Below are positions 10,197 to 23,957 of a stretch of DNA of 64,000 nt, piece by piece. This stretch comes from Diphasiastrum complanatum (lineage: Eukaryota; Streptophyta; Lycopodiopsida; Lycopodiales; Lycopodiaceae). Location: contig CM055102.1 in the NCBI GenBank assembly GCA_029204225.1, positions 43,156,744-43,220,743 on the forward strand, given 5' to 3'. Every line of letters starts with the position of its first letter. Within the stretch, counting starts at the first letter, position 1. Made by a program: the position numbers and the translations under genes. Under the pieces are notes generated by a model, which saw only the letters and a list, made by a program, of their open reading frames with translations, made no database searches and was not told where the DNA came from.

Positions 10197-11154
10197 AGTC
10201 AACATTAAAAGAAAGACAAACACCTGCAAGGCTCACATATGATGAGAAGCGTAAGCAAGTGGAAGTGACTCATTTAGCTTTTCTCACACGTTTTGGTGAA
10301 TCTTTTTGTGTTGATGATGCTATGCAAGTGGAGGGATGTTTTCATGGTTTTCAAGCAACTAATGGATTTGGAAATGAGATCTTAGTCAATGACTTTTTGG
10401 AAGATCAAGAGATTGATCTCAAAGGGCTTCAACAACACAAAAGGGAAAGTGACAATTTGGAACTAGTCAAGAGCATCAAAAGAGAGTCAATTGGCAAAGA
10501 TGTTATGGATATATTTTGTAGGTGTTCTAAGACTCAAGTAAGGTCAAAGGAACAACAATCAAGTGTTGTTTAAGTTTACTTTACTTGTTCTATCTCATGT
10601 TTGAGCAATTTCATGTGGATGCATGTAAATTGTCAAGATATGGTAAAACTAGCTACATTGGTTTGCATCATTTTGATGTTGTAGTTGTGTGGTTTTCTGA
10701 TAGAAATGTTGCTAGGAGGCTCATTATATCACTCATTCATGATCTAGTCATCAAGTGATGATGGCATCTTGTGGCAAGATGGAGATGGAGGCTCATTCAT
10801 GGAGTTTTATGGTGGAGACATATCAAGAAAGGACAAAGATAGAGGAGACAAGCAAGCAAGTGGTCATCACTCACATTTATTGTTTGGTTGTAGTTGTAGA
10901 GATTTCAGAGTTGGAAGCATGGTGGAATCATTTCATTTACATTCTATTTGGTTCTTCATGTTCTAGTTACATCTTGATGTGTAAAATTGATGTGAGAAAT
11001 AGTGAAGCATCCAAGTTGGACACTATTCTCTATATCAATTATGAAAACTACTTTAGAACTTTAGAAAGGAGACCTATACTTAGAATGGAGATCATTCTAA
11101 AGTTGAATCAAAGTTCTATGGTTAAAAGTATGCTAAAACTAGTTGAAGAGGGAG
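10193..11154 (+). pseudogene. Atypical 3' region of element G in place of RT/RNase H
   Basis: The first part is the normal copia linker (TPARLTYDEKRKQVEVTH). No reverse transcriptase motif follows; instead there is a 126-codon frame ending at 10573 with LEDQEIDLKGLQQH, then broken protein-like sequence with DGDGGSFMEFYG near 10780. Both segments have counterparts in element I (LEDQDVDLELLHQH and GGDGGLFMEIHG). G and I therefore share an unusual 3' region. Its function, if any, is unknown. Confidence 0.6.
11146..11154 (+). other. Polypurine tract of element G
   Basis: AAGAGGGAG immediately precedes the LTR start TGTGAG at 11155, the expected plus-strand priming site. Confidence 0.7.
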
Positions 11155-11450
11155 TGTGAGAAATTGTCAACTAGTTTGATCTTTTGCCAAATACAGTTGA
11201 GGCCAATTGGCAATTTAGACTTAGAGATGGACATTTCAAAATTAATGTAGTCTAAATGTTTTTGGAAGTTTCTATGGAGAGAAACCAAGCTCATTAATGA
11301 GGCATGGACATGTTATAAATAAATGTACACTCATGGGAGAATATGATTCTTCTCTCTCTCATCTCATTTCATGCTTATACATGAGTTCTCTTGGGTTCAT
11401 CTATCCATTGGCGCACTTGTTTCGATCTTGCTGTAGTTGACTCAAAAAAT
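11155..11450 (+). mobile_element. 3' LTR of element G (right edge uncertain)
   Basis: It starts TGTGAGAAATTGTCAACTAG right after the polypurine tract. A TATA-like TATAAATA lies at 11314-11321 and a CT-rich stretch follows it. The right edge was not identified; 11450 is a placeholder. Confidence 0.55.
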
Positions 11451-12262
11451 AATATGTGTCATGAGATGCAGGAATCAACTCTAATTGGACATGTACTTCT
11501 CATATTTCTCAAAAATTCTAAACTGCTATTCAAGGTAATCTGAAGATGGATAGATGAATGAAAATGTTTGTGTGAGATGCTCTACAGAAGACTCTCATGC
11601 AATAGCTTTTCCTCAAGCAAAAATCAATCACACAAAATAGGTGAAGAGAAACAAGGAAATAAACAAACGTTACAGAGAGTGAGAACTATATAGCACTTGT
11701 CAAACAAAACTGGCATTCATCAACATTGATAATGTACCTTGATAGTTGCAATATTTTAGTTGTTTGTAGAGTAATGTGACTTACTTTGACATGCCCTTGT
11801 CAAAACAAGACAGGGTTTGTTACACTAAAATCTACCATCATTGATAGCAGATGTTGTAAGATATAGCTTGAGATGTAGGTATGGTTGAGGTACTATGTCC
11901 TGAGGACCTCTCTGAACAAGAGATTCATAACCGAATCTCTATCCGGATTTTCGAATCCTAGATTTATTATGTATTGGCACATTGGAAATCTTATTAGCAT
12001 GTGGAAAGACAAATAGATTTGAGGTTGTAGAAGTGGAGAAAAACTGTCAATTCCCTGTGGAGGTTGCTCTTGGTTGGACATTGTAGCAGATGACGGAATA
12101 TCGGTTTCACTTTCTTTCGAAAAGGACTCATTTCATATTGACTTTTTTCATTATGGAGTTGGTGTATTGTGCGGTATTGTAGAAGTTTGCTAGAAACTTC
12201 TTGAGTGAGCAGCAGGTTGAGTGGGAGGGTGCTATAGTGCTCGTGTTGTTGTCGTAAAGATC
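11451..12262. other. Region between element G and gypsy gag M
   Basis: No pol gene follows gag M on the minus strand, although a Ty3/gypsy element should have protease-RT-integrase here. A 62-codon minus frame at 11893-12081 (Gln/Pro-rich start SNQEQPPQGIDSF) may be part of the element's 3' untranslated region; I do not regard it as a supported gene. No 3' LTR matching 15013 onward was found. Confidence 0.45.
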
Positions 12263-13615
12263 CTATCGAGATTCATAACTGACGTGATGGGCAGGTAGGA
12301 TCGTAGTTGGTTGTTTCGGACAGTCTTTGAAACTGTGTTTTCTGATACAGTCAAGACACTCAGCATGGTACTTGGTCTTGACTAAACAATCAACCATGAA
12401 GTGGCCAGTTTCACCACAGATGAAACATCTGGTGTGCAATGGCCCTTGTATAACGGCATAGCCATCTTGTATGGCTAGTGGTTCTGGACCTTTTGGTGGA
12501 TATTCAAGGTAAGTCAAGGAATGTCGAGAATGTGATGGTTGTGTTTCATATTGTTGGACTGTATGTGCTTGGATAGGCGGATATGAAATACAAGCATCAA
12601 CATGATGTGTAGCACGGCAGTGTGGACACCATATTGTTTTTCGTCTATAAGGTACCTGTGCAGGGTTTGACTGACCAGGCATACTGCTTTGGATAGACTT
12701 TAGGGTAGCTTGAAACTCATTGGTGAGTTTTTCCATCTGTAGTTGATGTTGCTTACTAAACAACTCCAACTGGGATTTCCAAAGCTGATCTCGAGTATCC
12801 TCGATCGGCTTCAACTCATGGATAGGAGCACATGGTGCTCGTCTTTCCCTGGATTCGTCAACATCTGATCCTTTATCTTCTTCCTTGAAGGCATCAAACA
12901 TAGCTAATTTGAGGCTCATATATTCATCATTGGATTTAAGCTCGTGTCTAATCCATCTTGGAAGGACGACTAAAAAATAGATGATGAGCATTTGTTCGGA
13001 GGGTTGTTCTTGTACTTGACTTTTGAGGTGTTTGAAACGCTCGATATAGTCTCCTACACATTCATCTTTTGTCATTTTGATGTTACTCAGTTTGACAAAA
13101 GGGCTCTCGACCAAGCGAAAGGACCTTAAACTCTTGATAAAGGACTCTTTTAAAATTGACCAGTCTATCTTTTCATCACGATCAAGGTTGAAAAACCAAT
13201 CACGTGCTTTAGCGATCATGGTCATCGAAAACAGTTGGACCATAGCATCGGGAGATGTTTCGCCATACACATCACATGCATTCTCAAACATTTGCAAAAA
13301 TCTTTGAGGGTCCAAACTACCGTCAAACTTTGGTAGATCTAGCTCGGGTGTACGTCTTTCAGAATGAGCTTCGTGGGTAGCAGGAACTGCATTAGGGTTG
13401 GTTCTGACCTGTGAGGCCTCAACACCAGAAAAATGGGGTCGTGCGCGTGAAGACTCGGCTCTATCGGGTTCTTGTCCCTTGAATGGGTTTGTGGATGGCT
13501 CTTGGAGTTCGGCCCGCATTCGATAGAATCTATGGTGTCTGATTTGTTCAGCTACAGGGGACCCGACCTCGTATGGATAATCGTCTGGGATTTCAGGGTC
13601 TCTTTGTTGGTCCAT
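12263..13615 (-). CDS. gag: Ty3/gypsy gag with three zinc knuckles (element M)
   Basis: Intact 450-codon frame from ATG at 13615. Gag assembles the virus-like particle that packages retrotransposon RNA. Residues about 93-235 are the retrotransposon gag domain (LPKFDGSLDPQRFLQMFE, then ARDWFFNL, then GDYIERFKHLKSQV). Residues about 270-315 look coiled-coil-forming. Three zinc-knuckle-like Cys/His clusters follow: CPHCRATHHVDAC (330-342), canonical CFICGETGHFMVDC (397-410) and CLDCIRKHSFKDC (420-432). One or two knuckles are usual. The frame ends in a stop with no fused or downstream protease or RT, so this is a gag-only element, or one whose pol was lost. Upstream lie a long leader, a primer site and an LTR end in the same orientation. 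Confidence 0.9.
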   Translation of the reverse strand: MDQQRDPEIPDDYPYEVGSPVAEQIRHHRFYRMRAELQEPSTNPFKGQEPDRAESSRARPHFSGVEASQVRTNPNAVPATHEAHSERRTPELDLPKFDGSLDPQRFLQMFENACDVYGETSPDAMVQLFSMTMIAKARDWFFNLDRDEKIDWSILKESFIKSLRSFRLVESPFVKLSNIKMTKDECVGDYIERFKHLKSQVQEQPSEQMLIIYFLVVLPRWIRHELKSNDEYMSLKLAMFDAFKEEDKGSDVDESRERRAPCAPIHELKPIEDTRDQLWKSQLELFSKQHQLQMEKLTNEFQATLKSIQSSMPGQSNPAQVPYRRKTIWCPHCRATHHVDACISYPPIQAHTVQQYETQPSHSRHSLTYLEYPPKGPEPLAIQDGYAVIQGPLHTRCFICGETGHFMVDCLVKTKYHAECLDCIRKHSFKDCPKQPTTILPAHHVSYESR

Positions 13616-14996
13616 TGAGTACTGGTATGAGCTTTTTATTGTTTATGGTTTTTTCGAGTTTTTTGGTGTTTTCAAAATTTTTTTTTTTTGCGGTCCTACA
13701 GTTTACGGTCTACGGTCTGGTGTGGTTTACGATTATGGTAGGTTGCGGATATTTGTGGGTGTTTGTGGTTAATGGTGATTTGTGGTTTGGTGCAGTCAGT
13801 TGCGGGTTTACGGTGTCCGTGTGTTGCGGTGAAGGTTGCCGATGGTAGTCGTAGGGCGAATAAGTGTGGTTGGGCACTATGGCTTAGTGGTGACTACGTT
13901 GGTGACGGTTGACTATGGTGGTGACGGTGGACGGGTGGGGTTGAATGCAGTGGTTGCGGTTGAGTGCGTTCTGTGGCGGCTGGATTTGTTTGGGACGGAT
14001 GCATGTGTTCTGTGATAGATGACATGGCTAAATGCAGTGGGGCGATTGAATGTAGGCTAATGTGGTGGTTACAGTTCTTGGTTGTCAGTCTGTTTAGTGT
14101 GGTCTAGGTGGATGTTTACGGTTTGATTGTGGGTTGGTGCTGGTGAATGGTGAATGCAGGTGCTTGTTTGCTGTTGAAGGCGGCTGGTGCGGTTCTATGT
14201 TAATAGTACGGTGTAAGGGTTGGGGACGGTTAATTGTGATACTACGATTCAAGGGATGTCACTAGGGATCACTGCGATTGCTACTGCTGTAAGGTGGTGG
14301 CAATGGCTATAGTGTGGGTCAGTGCGTGTGAATGTGGCTGGTTATAATTAATAGTGTAGATGGCTTGCGGTTTCCATAGGTAGAGAACGAAGATGAGTGG
14401 ATTGTGGAGTTGTGCGGTGATCTGTGGTCCGAACGGTGTCAGTCAGAATCGATTGCGAGGATGGACAAGAATGGATGACAGTGAGTTGCGTGTGTTTGCG
14501 ATGGTGGACGGATCCTACGGTTTGGGATGGATGGCAACGGTTTGCGGTGGGCTATTGTACCTACAGGTTATGGTGGATGGCAGTCTGTACAATTTGTGAT
14601 GGATGATGGTGATTTGCGATTGTTTACGATTTGTATGGTTACGATATATTACGATGCCTACGGGTTATGATGGATGACGGTTGTGATGTGAGGGAATGCG
14701 GTTTAACGGGATGGGGATGGTTGCGATGGTTGTGACGTGTGATTGCAAATGCAGGTGGAGGTGGTCCGTAAGGTGGGGAGAGTGCGGATTATTGCAACTA
14801 AAGTGGAAGGTGTGTTTAACGGGATGGCATGCGGTCAGTTGCGATGTGAGGAAGGTGGTTTAATGAAGAAGGAAGGTGTTTTATGCGGAGGTAGTTAGGT
14901 GAGTTGTGTGCGTTGGTTGAAGGGGGATTGCAATGTAGATGCGAGCTAGGTGTGATGGAGGTGGGCTGTCAGTGAATGTGTTGAGATGTAATCAAT
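13616..14996 (-). mobile_element. G/T-skewed leader of gypsy element M
   Basis: About 1.4 kb between gag and the primer site. The plus strand is strikingly rich in G and T, with recurring words such as TGCGGTT, GGTTACG, TGGTGAC and GATGG, so the element's own strand is C/A-rich. Frames seen here (for example 13573-13848 and 14393-14606) look like products of the skew, not genes. Confidence 0.6.
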
Positions 14997-15010
14997 GGGC
15001 AACGGTGCCA
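14997..15010 (-). other. Primer binding site of gypsy element M
   Basis: GGGCAACGGTGCCA on the plus strand reads TGGCACCGTTGCCC on the element strand, close to the TGGCGCCGTTGCC-type site used by many plant Ty3/gypsy elements. A candidate LTR end (minus ...TCAACA) lies two bases away at 15013. Confidence 0.75.
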
Positions 15011-15012
15011 AG

Positions 15013-15300
15013 TGTTGACAGATCCCCTGATCCAGAGGATCTGCTTACTACGATTCTTTTGATCCTTGCTTACAGCTTCTAAGGCTTGGTATTCTGCCTG
15101 TTACCAGGCTTCAGGACATTCATTATGTGTGCTCTTGATTACAATGCCAAAGCAGACAGAAGGAACATATTGTCATTGTAGTATATTTTTGTCCTGCTTG
15201 TCAAAGGACTACTCAGAGATGAACTCTCTTGAATGCACTTACATTCTTAACAAGATGCAAGCCATGAACGCTCATTCACAGATCAGAGTGCAGCCCAAAT
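15013..15300 (-). mobile_element. Probable 5' LTR of element M (outer edge unknown)
   Basis: It starts at TGTTGACAG next to the primer site. The outer edge could not be placed and no second copy was found; 15300 is a placeholder. Confidence 0.4.
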
Positions 15301-17330
15301 GAACATTTAGCAGATTCTACAGCTATCTACTCCTAAAAATGTACTAAATTAAAGCCTAAGCATTACTAAACTGAGCTACACTTGCATAAATTGACAAAAC
15401 AAGAATCAAGAACTAATCTACAGCATGTTAGAAGTCCAAGAATCAAGAAACCAACCAGTTTATTGATTCTTGGACGTCCCAAGAACATCAAGAACTAGAT
15501 TGTAAAGAGATATGCAAGAACTATACCACAAATCTGGCCTATTTAGTTTACCTGAATGTTGGTTTCTACATTAATCCACAAACAAGAAAAGAAGCTAATC
15601 CACTCTATGAAAGCAGCAAATCTAATCCACTCTACAATGCACAACCACACACAAAAGGAGGGAAGGACAACATCATAAATGCATCACTCAATAAACAAGA
15701 ATGATCAAGGAGCTCCATGGAGTCACCAAACTTGTGAAGGCTCTTCTCATTTCAGCATGGATTTGATACAATTCACAAAAAGCTCCTCTTCACAAAGAGG
15801 GAGTCCCTTAAATAAGCAAGAGAGCACCTTAGGTGGCATCCTAGTGGAATTTTCACATTTCACAATTTACAAGTGGAATAATGCTCTCCATTAGAGGTCA
15901 CCATCAAAAGGTGGCTCACTCTACTTTCTATAAGAAGGGTCTACTTGCATTTATTACATTTGCTTAGAAATACTAGTTCCTACATGGTCATTCCATCTTC
16001 CGGGATTCACCATGAGGCTTACACAGTTCTTACTTGTCATTACTAACTAGTATTCCTCGGCTCTCATACTCGACTTTCAGTCTTCATTAGTCTCGTCTTC
16101 TCAGAGACCTCCTCAGTTTAAGGTGAGAGGTGCTCTTGAGTTGCTCTGTCCCAGTATCTTGGGGATTCGTCAGAATCAGCCAACATCCTCTCCAATCTAC
16201 CCTCACATTTTCCTCTCCAATCTACCCTCACATCACCACATCTCAAAAACAAAAATGACGTACACAAGGGAAAAAAAATACAAGGTAACTACACAAATAA
16301 AATGCAAACTACTCTCTCTCAATGGCACTGGTCCTTCATATATTTTGAACCTAGATCCCTTGGAATTTTAACTGAAACACATGCAACACTTTGCATACAC
16401 TAAGAATGGATTAAAACTCAAACCAACCTGAATACACTCTTGATTAAGCTCTCAAACTTTTCACCAAGTGACCAAATCAAGTTATGGTGTGAAGAGTTAC
16501 TTGCATTCTTAGAAAATACAAAGACTAGACTGCCAAGAATACCTAGAATTGAACAAACTTGATCAACATAGATCAACACACTAAGATATTGATTCAACCT
16601 GTAAAACCACATGTAAACCACACTTCTAAAGGTTTATAAACTCCGGAAAATGATAAATACAAGCTTTAGAGGTGAATGAAAGAGCACACTTAGTGAATCA
16701 CAAGACTAGCTTCACTAGCTTGTCAAATCTTGGTGTTTAGATGTAGATCTAAGATCACTTCACATGAGAATGTTCCTCAACCTGTTAAGAACCTGAAAAC
16801 ACATTTGCATAATGGTTAAAACCTTCCAGCAAATGCTCCAATCAAATTACATAAGGACAGCTACTTACATGCTCAACAAAGTACACCAAAATTTATGCAA
16901 AATATTGTTGACAATCTGTTCACCCCTTCCTCAGCCTTCTGGAGAAATACAAAATCACTCAAAGAGTATTTGTCATCCACTTAAGGAGAAGGTTCACCCA
17001 CTTAAGGAGAGTGTTCATCCACAAAGGAGAGTGTTCATCCACAAAAGTGGAGATTGTCAACAATACATTGAACAGAACATTGTTAGTATTGAATATGCAC
17101 AAGCCTCACACAATCAACAAATAATTAGGTGTTATGATCTGATCCAAAATAGCTTCTTCTCAGCCTCTGATCTTCAGTAGACCTGAAATATGCTTTTGAT
17201 CCACAAATTCAACTCACAAAACAAAGGTTAGTAAGATTTGATCAACAATGCAATGCATAATCATGCTAGAACTTGATCAAACATCCAAATATCACCATAA
17301 ATGGAAACCTTACTAAAAATAGCAGCCAAC
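15301..17330 (-). mobile_element. Non-coding interior of copia element H
   Basis: About 2 kb beside the H primer site with no gag or pol motif in any frame. It holds two small direct repeats: CCTCTCCAATCTACCCTCACAT twice near 16190-16236, and a unit containing GGAGAGTGTTCATCCAC about three times near 16980-17050. It may be a long leader or a non-autonomous element lacking coding capacity. Where it meets the M LTR is not visible. Confidence 0.45.
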
Positions 17331-17344
17331 TAGCTCTGATACCA
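17331..17344 (-). other. Primer binding site of element H
   Basis: TAGCTCTGATACCA on the plus strand is the reverse complement of TGGTATCAGAGCTA, the initiator-Met tRNA site, directly beside the LTR edge TGTGAA at 17345. Confidence 0.9.
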
Positions 17345-17997
17345 TGTGAAAAAGGTGGATCTTGAATGGATCCAAACTCCTAAAATACTTGGCTAAGATC
17401 TTTGCACAACAAGCTACAAAAGCTAGAAATGGCAAAGCATCCTAATGCTACCTTTGATACACATGAACTTGACAAAGCATTCAAGAGACAAAAGAAACTA
17501 ATAATAGGTACTAATGGCAGCCAAAAATAGCAGCAAACAAGGCTCCCAACAGCAGTCTACCACTTTTGAAAACCTCTTAAAATCATACACAAAAGCTTGA
17601 AGACAATACACAAAGCAATGCTCTCAATGGAGGAAGAAACTGTGGCAATGATCTATTGATCTCTCTCAAAAATACAATAATTTTCTCCAACCATTCTCCA
17701 CGAATTTCAGCCTAGTATAGGTGAGAGAGATGACTCTCTCTCCTCTCTCTAGAACTTAGGACCCAATTTTAGGGCACCAGTAGCCTAAAATAGCCAATTT
17801 TGGCCTATATGTCCAAATAACATGATTTTGGTGTCATTTTGAAGGTCCTAAAGTTTGAGACTTCTTCAACATAAAATATATACTAAAATAAAAGTATCTA
17901 GGCCTATTTCACACATGTGTAAGGTTAGATCCAAAACTATGTACAAAAATGGCCAATTTAGGCCTCAAACTAGCTTGGAAATGTTGACAATTTTCAC
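17345..17997 (-). mobile_element. LTR of element H (about 650 bp)
   Basis: The inner edge is at 17345 beside the primer site; the outer edge is probably the TTTTCACA near 17991-17997. It carries CACACATGTGT at 17910-17920. Its inner 175 bases or so recur inverted at about 25525-25697 beside element I, so H and I share an LTR family. Confidence 0.7.
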
Positions 17998-18719
17998 ACA
18001 ATGTCGACAGGGGCTTGGTGATAAGATGGCTTGGGTCTATCACTAGATACAATTCCGATGGTAGCTAGAAATTCTAGATTCACATGTACTCAGTGTGTGG
18101 TACCTTGGTATAGGATGATGTAGAATCTAGATTTACCTCATCCCAAGTTCCGAAGGCCTAGATGACAAATTCTAGATTCAAGGCACAAGTAAAAAGATAG
18201 GGAAATAGATTCCCATTCCTTGCAAGAGGGGTTGGGCCGTTTGGATCCAAGGGGTGATTTGGATATCAATCAGAAGGTCCAAGATGTGGGCAACAACAAG
18301 AATGGTGTGGCAGGCAATTTGAGTGGTATCAAACTTGTTAGGAGGGCTAGAAGGAGTGTTGTTTGGGTTGATGATAGAGGCCATGATGATGGATGATGGA
18401 GAGAAACATGGATTGACAATTTTTGGTCTAGGGAGGCTTGAAACAAGGGATAACTAGGAGAGGGGGTGATATAGGTGGAATGGGTAATTTCTAGATTAGC
18501 AGGGTGAAACAGAGGGAAATGAAGTTGAATGCAAAGCGATTGAAAGCTGAAAAGTGCAAGTTTTCAAAGCATTTGGAGAAAGTTAAAAATTTGGCAAGAG
18601 CTTTGCTAGGAAAGTGTAAAATGAGTCAAATTGCCTATTGTCATAATGGAGAATTAGAGGCCTTATTAGACAAAGTGCATTTTCCAAGGCCCAATTCACT
18701 ACCAAACATTCTTGGGAGC
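17998..18719. other. Unassigned spacer
   Basis: No coding region supported. AGATTCTAGATT-like words recur near 18070, 18122 and 18172. Confidence 0.4.
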
Positions 18720-19125
18720 CTTTTATGATATTATAAGGTTCCATAGAAGTTGGCAAAGGTTCATAAGCTAATCTTGATAGCCTGTGAGGGTTCTGAAGAC
18801 TTGGCGAGGGTCCAATCTTCGTAGGGGAGGAACTCTTGTACAACCTTTTTCTAAAAATATTTTTCTATAACCCAACCCTATAGGCAAGTCAGTTCGACTA
18901 TTTTGACTCCATTTATGCTGCTTATGAAGGTTGGTTTGGTGTTTTAGGAGTCCTACAAGGGTTCTATAATTTCCCTCTGGTTGAACTCTCGCAAGGTCTA
19001 TTGTTTTATTGTTCCTCCACAAGTAACTTTCATCGAGCTTACCAGAGGTCCATATGGGTGAGAAAAGATTATGGTGAACTCTACAAGGGTTCTTATGATG
19101 GGTTGTTGGGCATTACATCATCTGC
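18720..19125 (-). mobile_element. Gypsy LTR fragment R
   Basis: It contains TTGGCAAAGGTT, GTGAGGGTT and TTGGCGAGGGT in the same order as the reverse complement of 52480-52560, upstream of gypsy gag O. Its orientation (minus) agrees with the minus-strand integrase fragment at 19553-19978, for which this would be the 3' LTR. Boundaries are approximate. Confidence 0.5.
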
Positions 19126-19552
19126 AATGGTTTTCCTTTTATTTTGCCTTATCGGGTTCAACTTTATCTTCTGATGATGTCTTGCACCTTTTGGTTCCTT
19201 TTATTGGCTTATAAGTGTTACATTATGTTCAAATCTTGCTACATTTACCACTTGTGGAAGCTTAGAATGCTAATTTTGCACCATCCACAAGTCATTAGCC
19301 TTCTTTGTACTTACATAATTGGCTACCATTGAGTATCTAACAGAGTCCCATCCAACTATTGAAGTGTCACAGCTCCATGGTTGAGGATCTCCTTGATGTG
19401 GTACAGACCTTCACCTACAAACTTCAGTTTTCTCTTGATTGCCATGATTTTGTACATGAGGAGTAGATCTTCGGCTCAAAGATCTTTCTTGTGCAATTAA
19501 CGATCATGCCATGCTTTGCAACATGCTTTTTCAAAAACGAGTGCATGCACAA
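19126..19552. other. Degraded gypsy 3' region
   Basis: Between integrase fragment R and its putative LTR. Probably decayed integrase C-terminus and 3' untranslated sequence; no motif can be named. Confidence 0.35.
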
Positions 19553-19978
19553 CTAATAGGCGCCTCTCACATAAACTAATTGTAGAGATTTGAAATCATC
19601 AGGGCACTGTGTGATGACAACTCTCAATGGTGGTATCAAAGATTCTACTGGCATTACAACATCATGACCATAAGCCAGCTGGAATGGCATTTGATCGGTG
19701 TTACCCTTGTATGTTTTCTTGAATGCCCATAGAGCAGCTTTTGACTTATGCTCCCAATTGGATATATTAGCTTCAATTGTTTTTGTGATGATGCTACACA
19801 TGATCTTGTTGGAGGATTTAGCCTGTCCATTATCACAAGGATTATAGAGTGTATTGAATATATGGATCATGAAAAACTCATCTAATAAAACCTTGATGAT
19901 ATCATTGAAAAAGTGGCTCCCACAATCCCTGACTATCCTAATTAGAAATCCAAAGCACACGATAATATTCTCGTACAA
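19553..19978 (-). pseudogene. pol: Ty3/gypsy integrase core fragment R
   Basis: 141 codons of gypsy integrase, the enzyme that inserts the cDNA. The second catalytic Asp lies in IVRDCGSHFFND, and the region of the catalytic Glu reads YNPCDNGQAKSSNK, where the usual Glu of QAES/QVES is Lys. The downstream ALWAFKKTYKGNT...PFQLAYGHDVVMP matches the typical ALWAYRTAYKT...PFxLVYG block. Both ends are truncated; the 5' end stops where copia element J begins. Confidence 0.88.
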
Positions 19979-19984
19979 GAATTT

Positions 19985-20155
19985 GGTAGTAGTCTTAGTT
20001 TGTCAATATTTTAGCCCAAGTTGTTATATGTATAATTTTATCTTTGTAATCTATTAACTTTTTGCTGTGCCATCTTTGAGAGCTTGTGAATAGTGGCTAT
20101 GGTGATTGATTGATGTGATCTACATACTGCACTAGATCCTAATAGAATTTTAACA
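19985..20155 (+). mobile_element. LTR end of copia element J
   Basis: It ends TTTTAACA at 20155, directly before a primer site. The left edge is not clear; it abuts the gypsy fragment R. Confidence 0.5.
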
Positions 20156-20169
20156 CGGTATCAGAGCGG
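20156..20169 (+). other. Primer binding site of element J
   Basis: CGGTATCAGAGCGG is one base off the TGGTATCAGAGC consensus. Confidence 0.8.
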
Positions 20170-20845
20170 TAGGGTGTTGCAGGTATGTATAGTTCGGTGG
20201 AGCTACGAGATAGCGTCTTTCACCGAGAAAAATGGCACTGAGAGGCGTCTCGGGAGAGAGGACTCCATATGGGATATCAACAGTTCGGATGGCAAGAGAC
20301 ATCAAATTTCCTTCGATTGGAGCTTCGGAGAAGATCAGAATGATCGTCGTAAGGAAATTCTAGGAAGAATTCCGGAGAAACTTGCAGTTTTGGTGGTCTT
20401 GTGAAAATCATCAATGGTGGTCTCATAATTCACTGTGTGGACAGTCATTTGATGCAACGGGGCTTGAAAGGGATTTTCAAAGGTCAGTGATTGAGAGCCA
20501 TATCAATTTATAGGGATCGATTGGGTGGAGAATTAAGGAATTTTGGGAAATTTTCGGTTTCAAGGGGTGTTGACGATTTTGAGCAAAAAGCGACTTGTTT
20601 GCAGTCAATACTGAATCAATTGGAGAACTGTAAATTGGATCAGAGCACTAGAGGTAGGGCGACCTCATTGGAAAAGATAACTACAAGTGGAAGCTCAAGA
20701 AAAGCTTGAGAAATGTCCAAGATATCATCCTCTTCATGACTGCTAGGGTTTATAGCAAGAAAATCTTGGATCTTTCTCTGTAGGAATTATCTTTGATATG
20801 TAAAAGCCTATATGAGGGCGCCCTGTTGATGAATGGATAATTTCA
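20170..20845 (+). mobile_element. Leader and probable decayed gag of element J
   Basis: Between the primer site and integrase remnants. Short open frames (20174-20404, 20491-20709) are protein-like but show no gag signature or zinc knuckle that I can name. Confidence 0.35.
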
Positions 20846-21481
20846 AATCATGATGGATATTCTAGAAAAACATATGTTTATTTTATTAAGTAGAAATTGG
20901 AGGCTTTCAAAATCTTTCAACAATTTAAGGAGCGTGCATAGGTGGAAACTAGTAAGAAAATTACAACATTGAGGTCCGACAATGGGGGAGAGTACATCTC
21001 TACCGAATTCAAGGAGTGTTGTCTTAACAACGACATTGAGTCTATTACTTCCTATTTGCCTCAATCGAATGGACTTGCTGAGAGATAAAATTGGCTAAGT
21101 GCATGCTTGCTCGTGTGACACTTCCGCAATTCTTCTAGATTGAAGTTGTTTCCATTGTAGCTTATATCCAGAATAAATGCCCGAATAAAGGCCTCTCAAA
21201 CAAAATACCTTATGAAGTTTGAATAGGCTCCAAACCATCATTTTAAAACCTACACATTTTTGGATTTATCGCTTATGTTGCTGCACAATATCAAATCTAT
21301 TTTAATTGGCTACACTACTTCAAATAAGGCTTATAAGCTGTATGATCCTATCGAATCAAAGATATTCACTAGTCGTGATATTGTCTTTATCAAAGATCAG
21401 TTTATCGTCCTCAAAGTCAAGGGCAAAGCTCACACAGTCGAACTATCGGATATTCCTAGAGTATCAAACATTACTAAATAA
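20846..21481 (+). pseudogene. pol: Copia integrase remnant of element J
   Basis: Integrase core with the second Asp in LRSDNGGEYISTEF and the Glu in PQSNGLAER followed by a stop. A C-terminal part in another frame then reads SILIGYTTSNKAYKLYDP and FTSRDIVFIKDQF. Both parts match element B (RSDNGGEYISIEF, TILIGYTSSDNTYKLYDP, IEDQF), so J is a B relative. Several stops and frameshifts; no RT follows. Confidence 0.85.

Positions 21482-23957
<2,476 letters not shown>

Noticed and set aside
13573-14606. Several Gly/Val/Trp-rich frames on the plus strand
   Set aside because: Caused by the G/T skew of the element M leader; they overlap in different phases and run opposite to gag.
16980-17050. Short direct repeats considered as a CRISPR-like array
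   Set aside because: Only about three adjacent, unequal copies with no spacers, in a plant retroelement interior.
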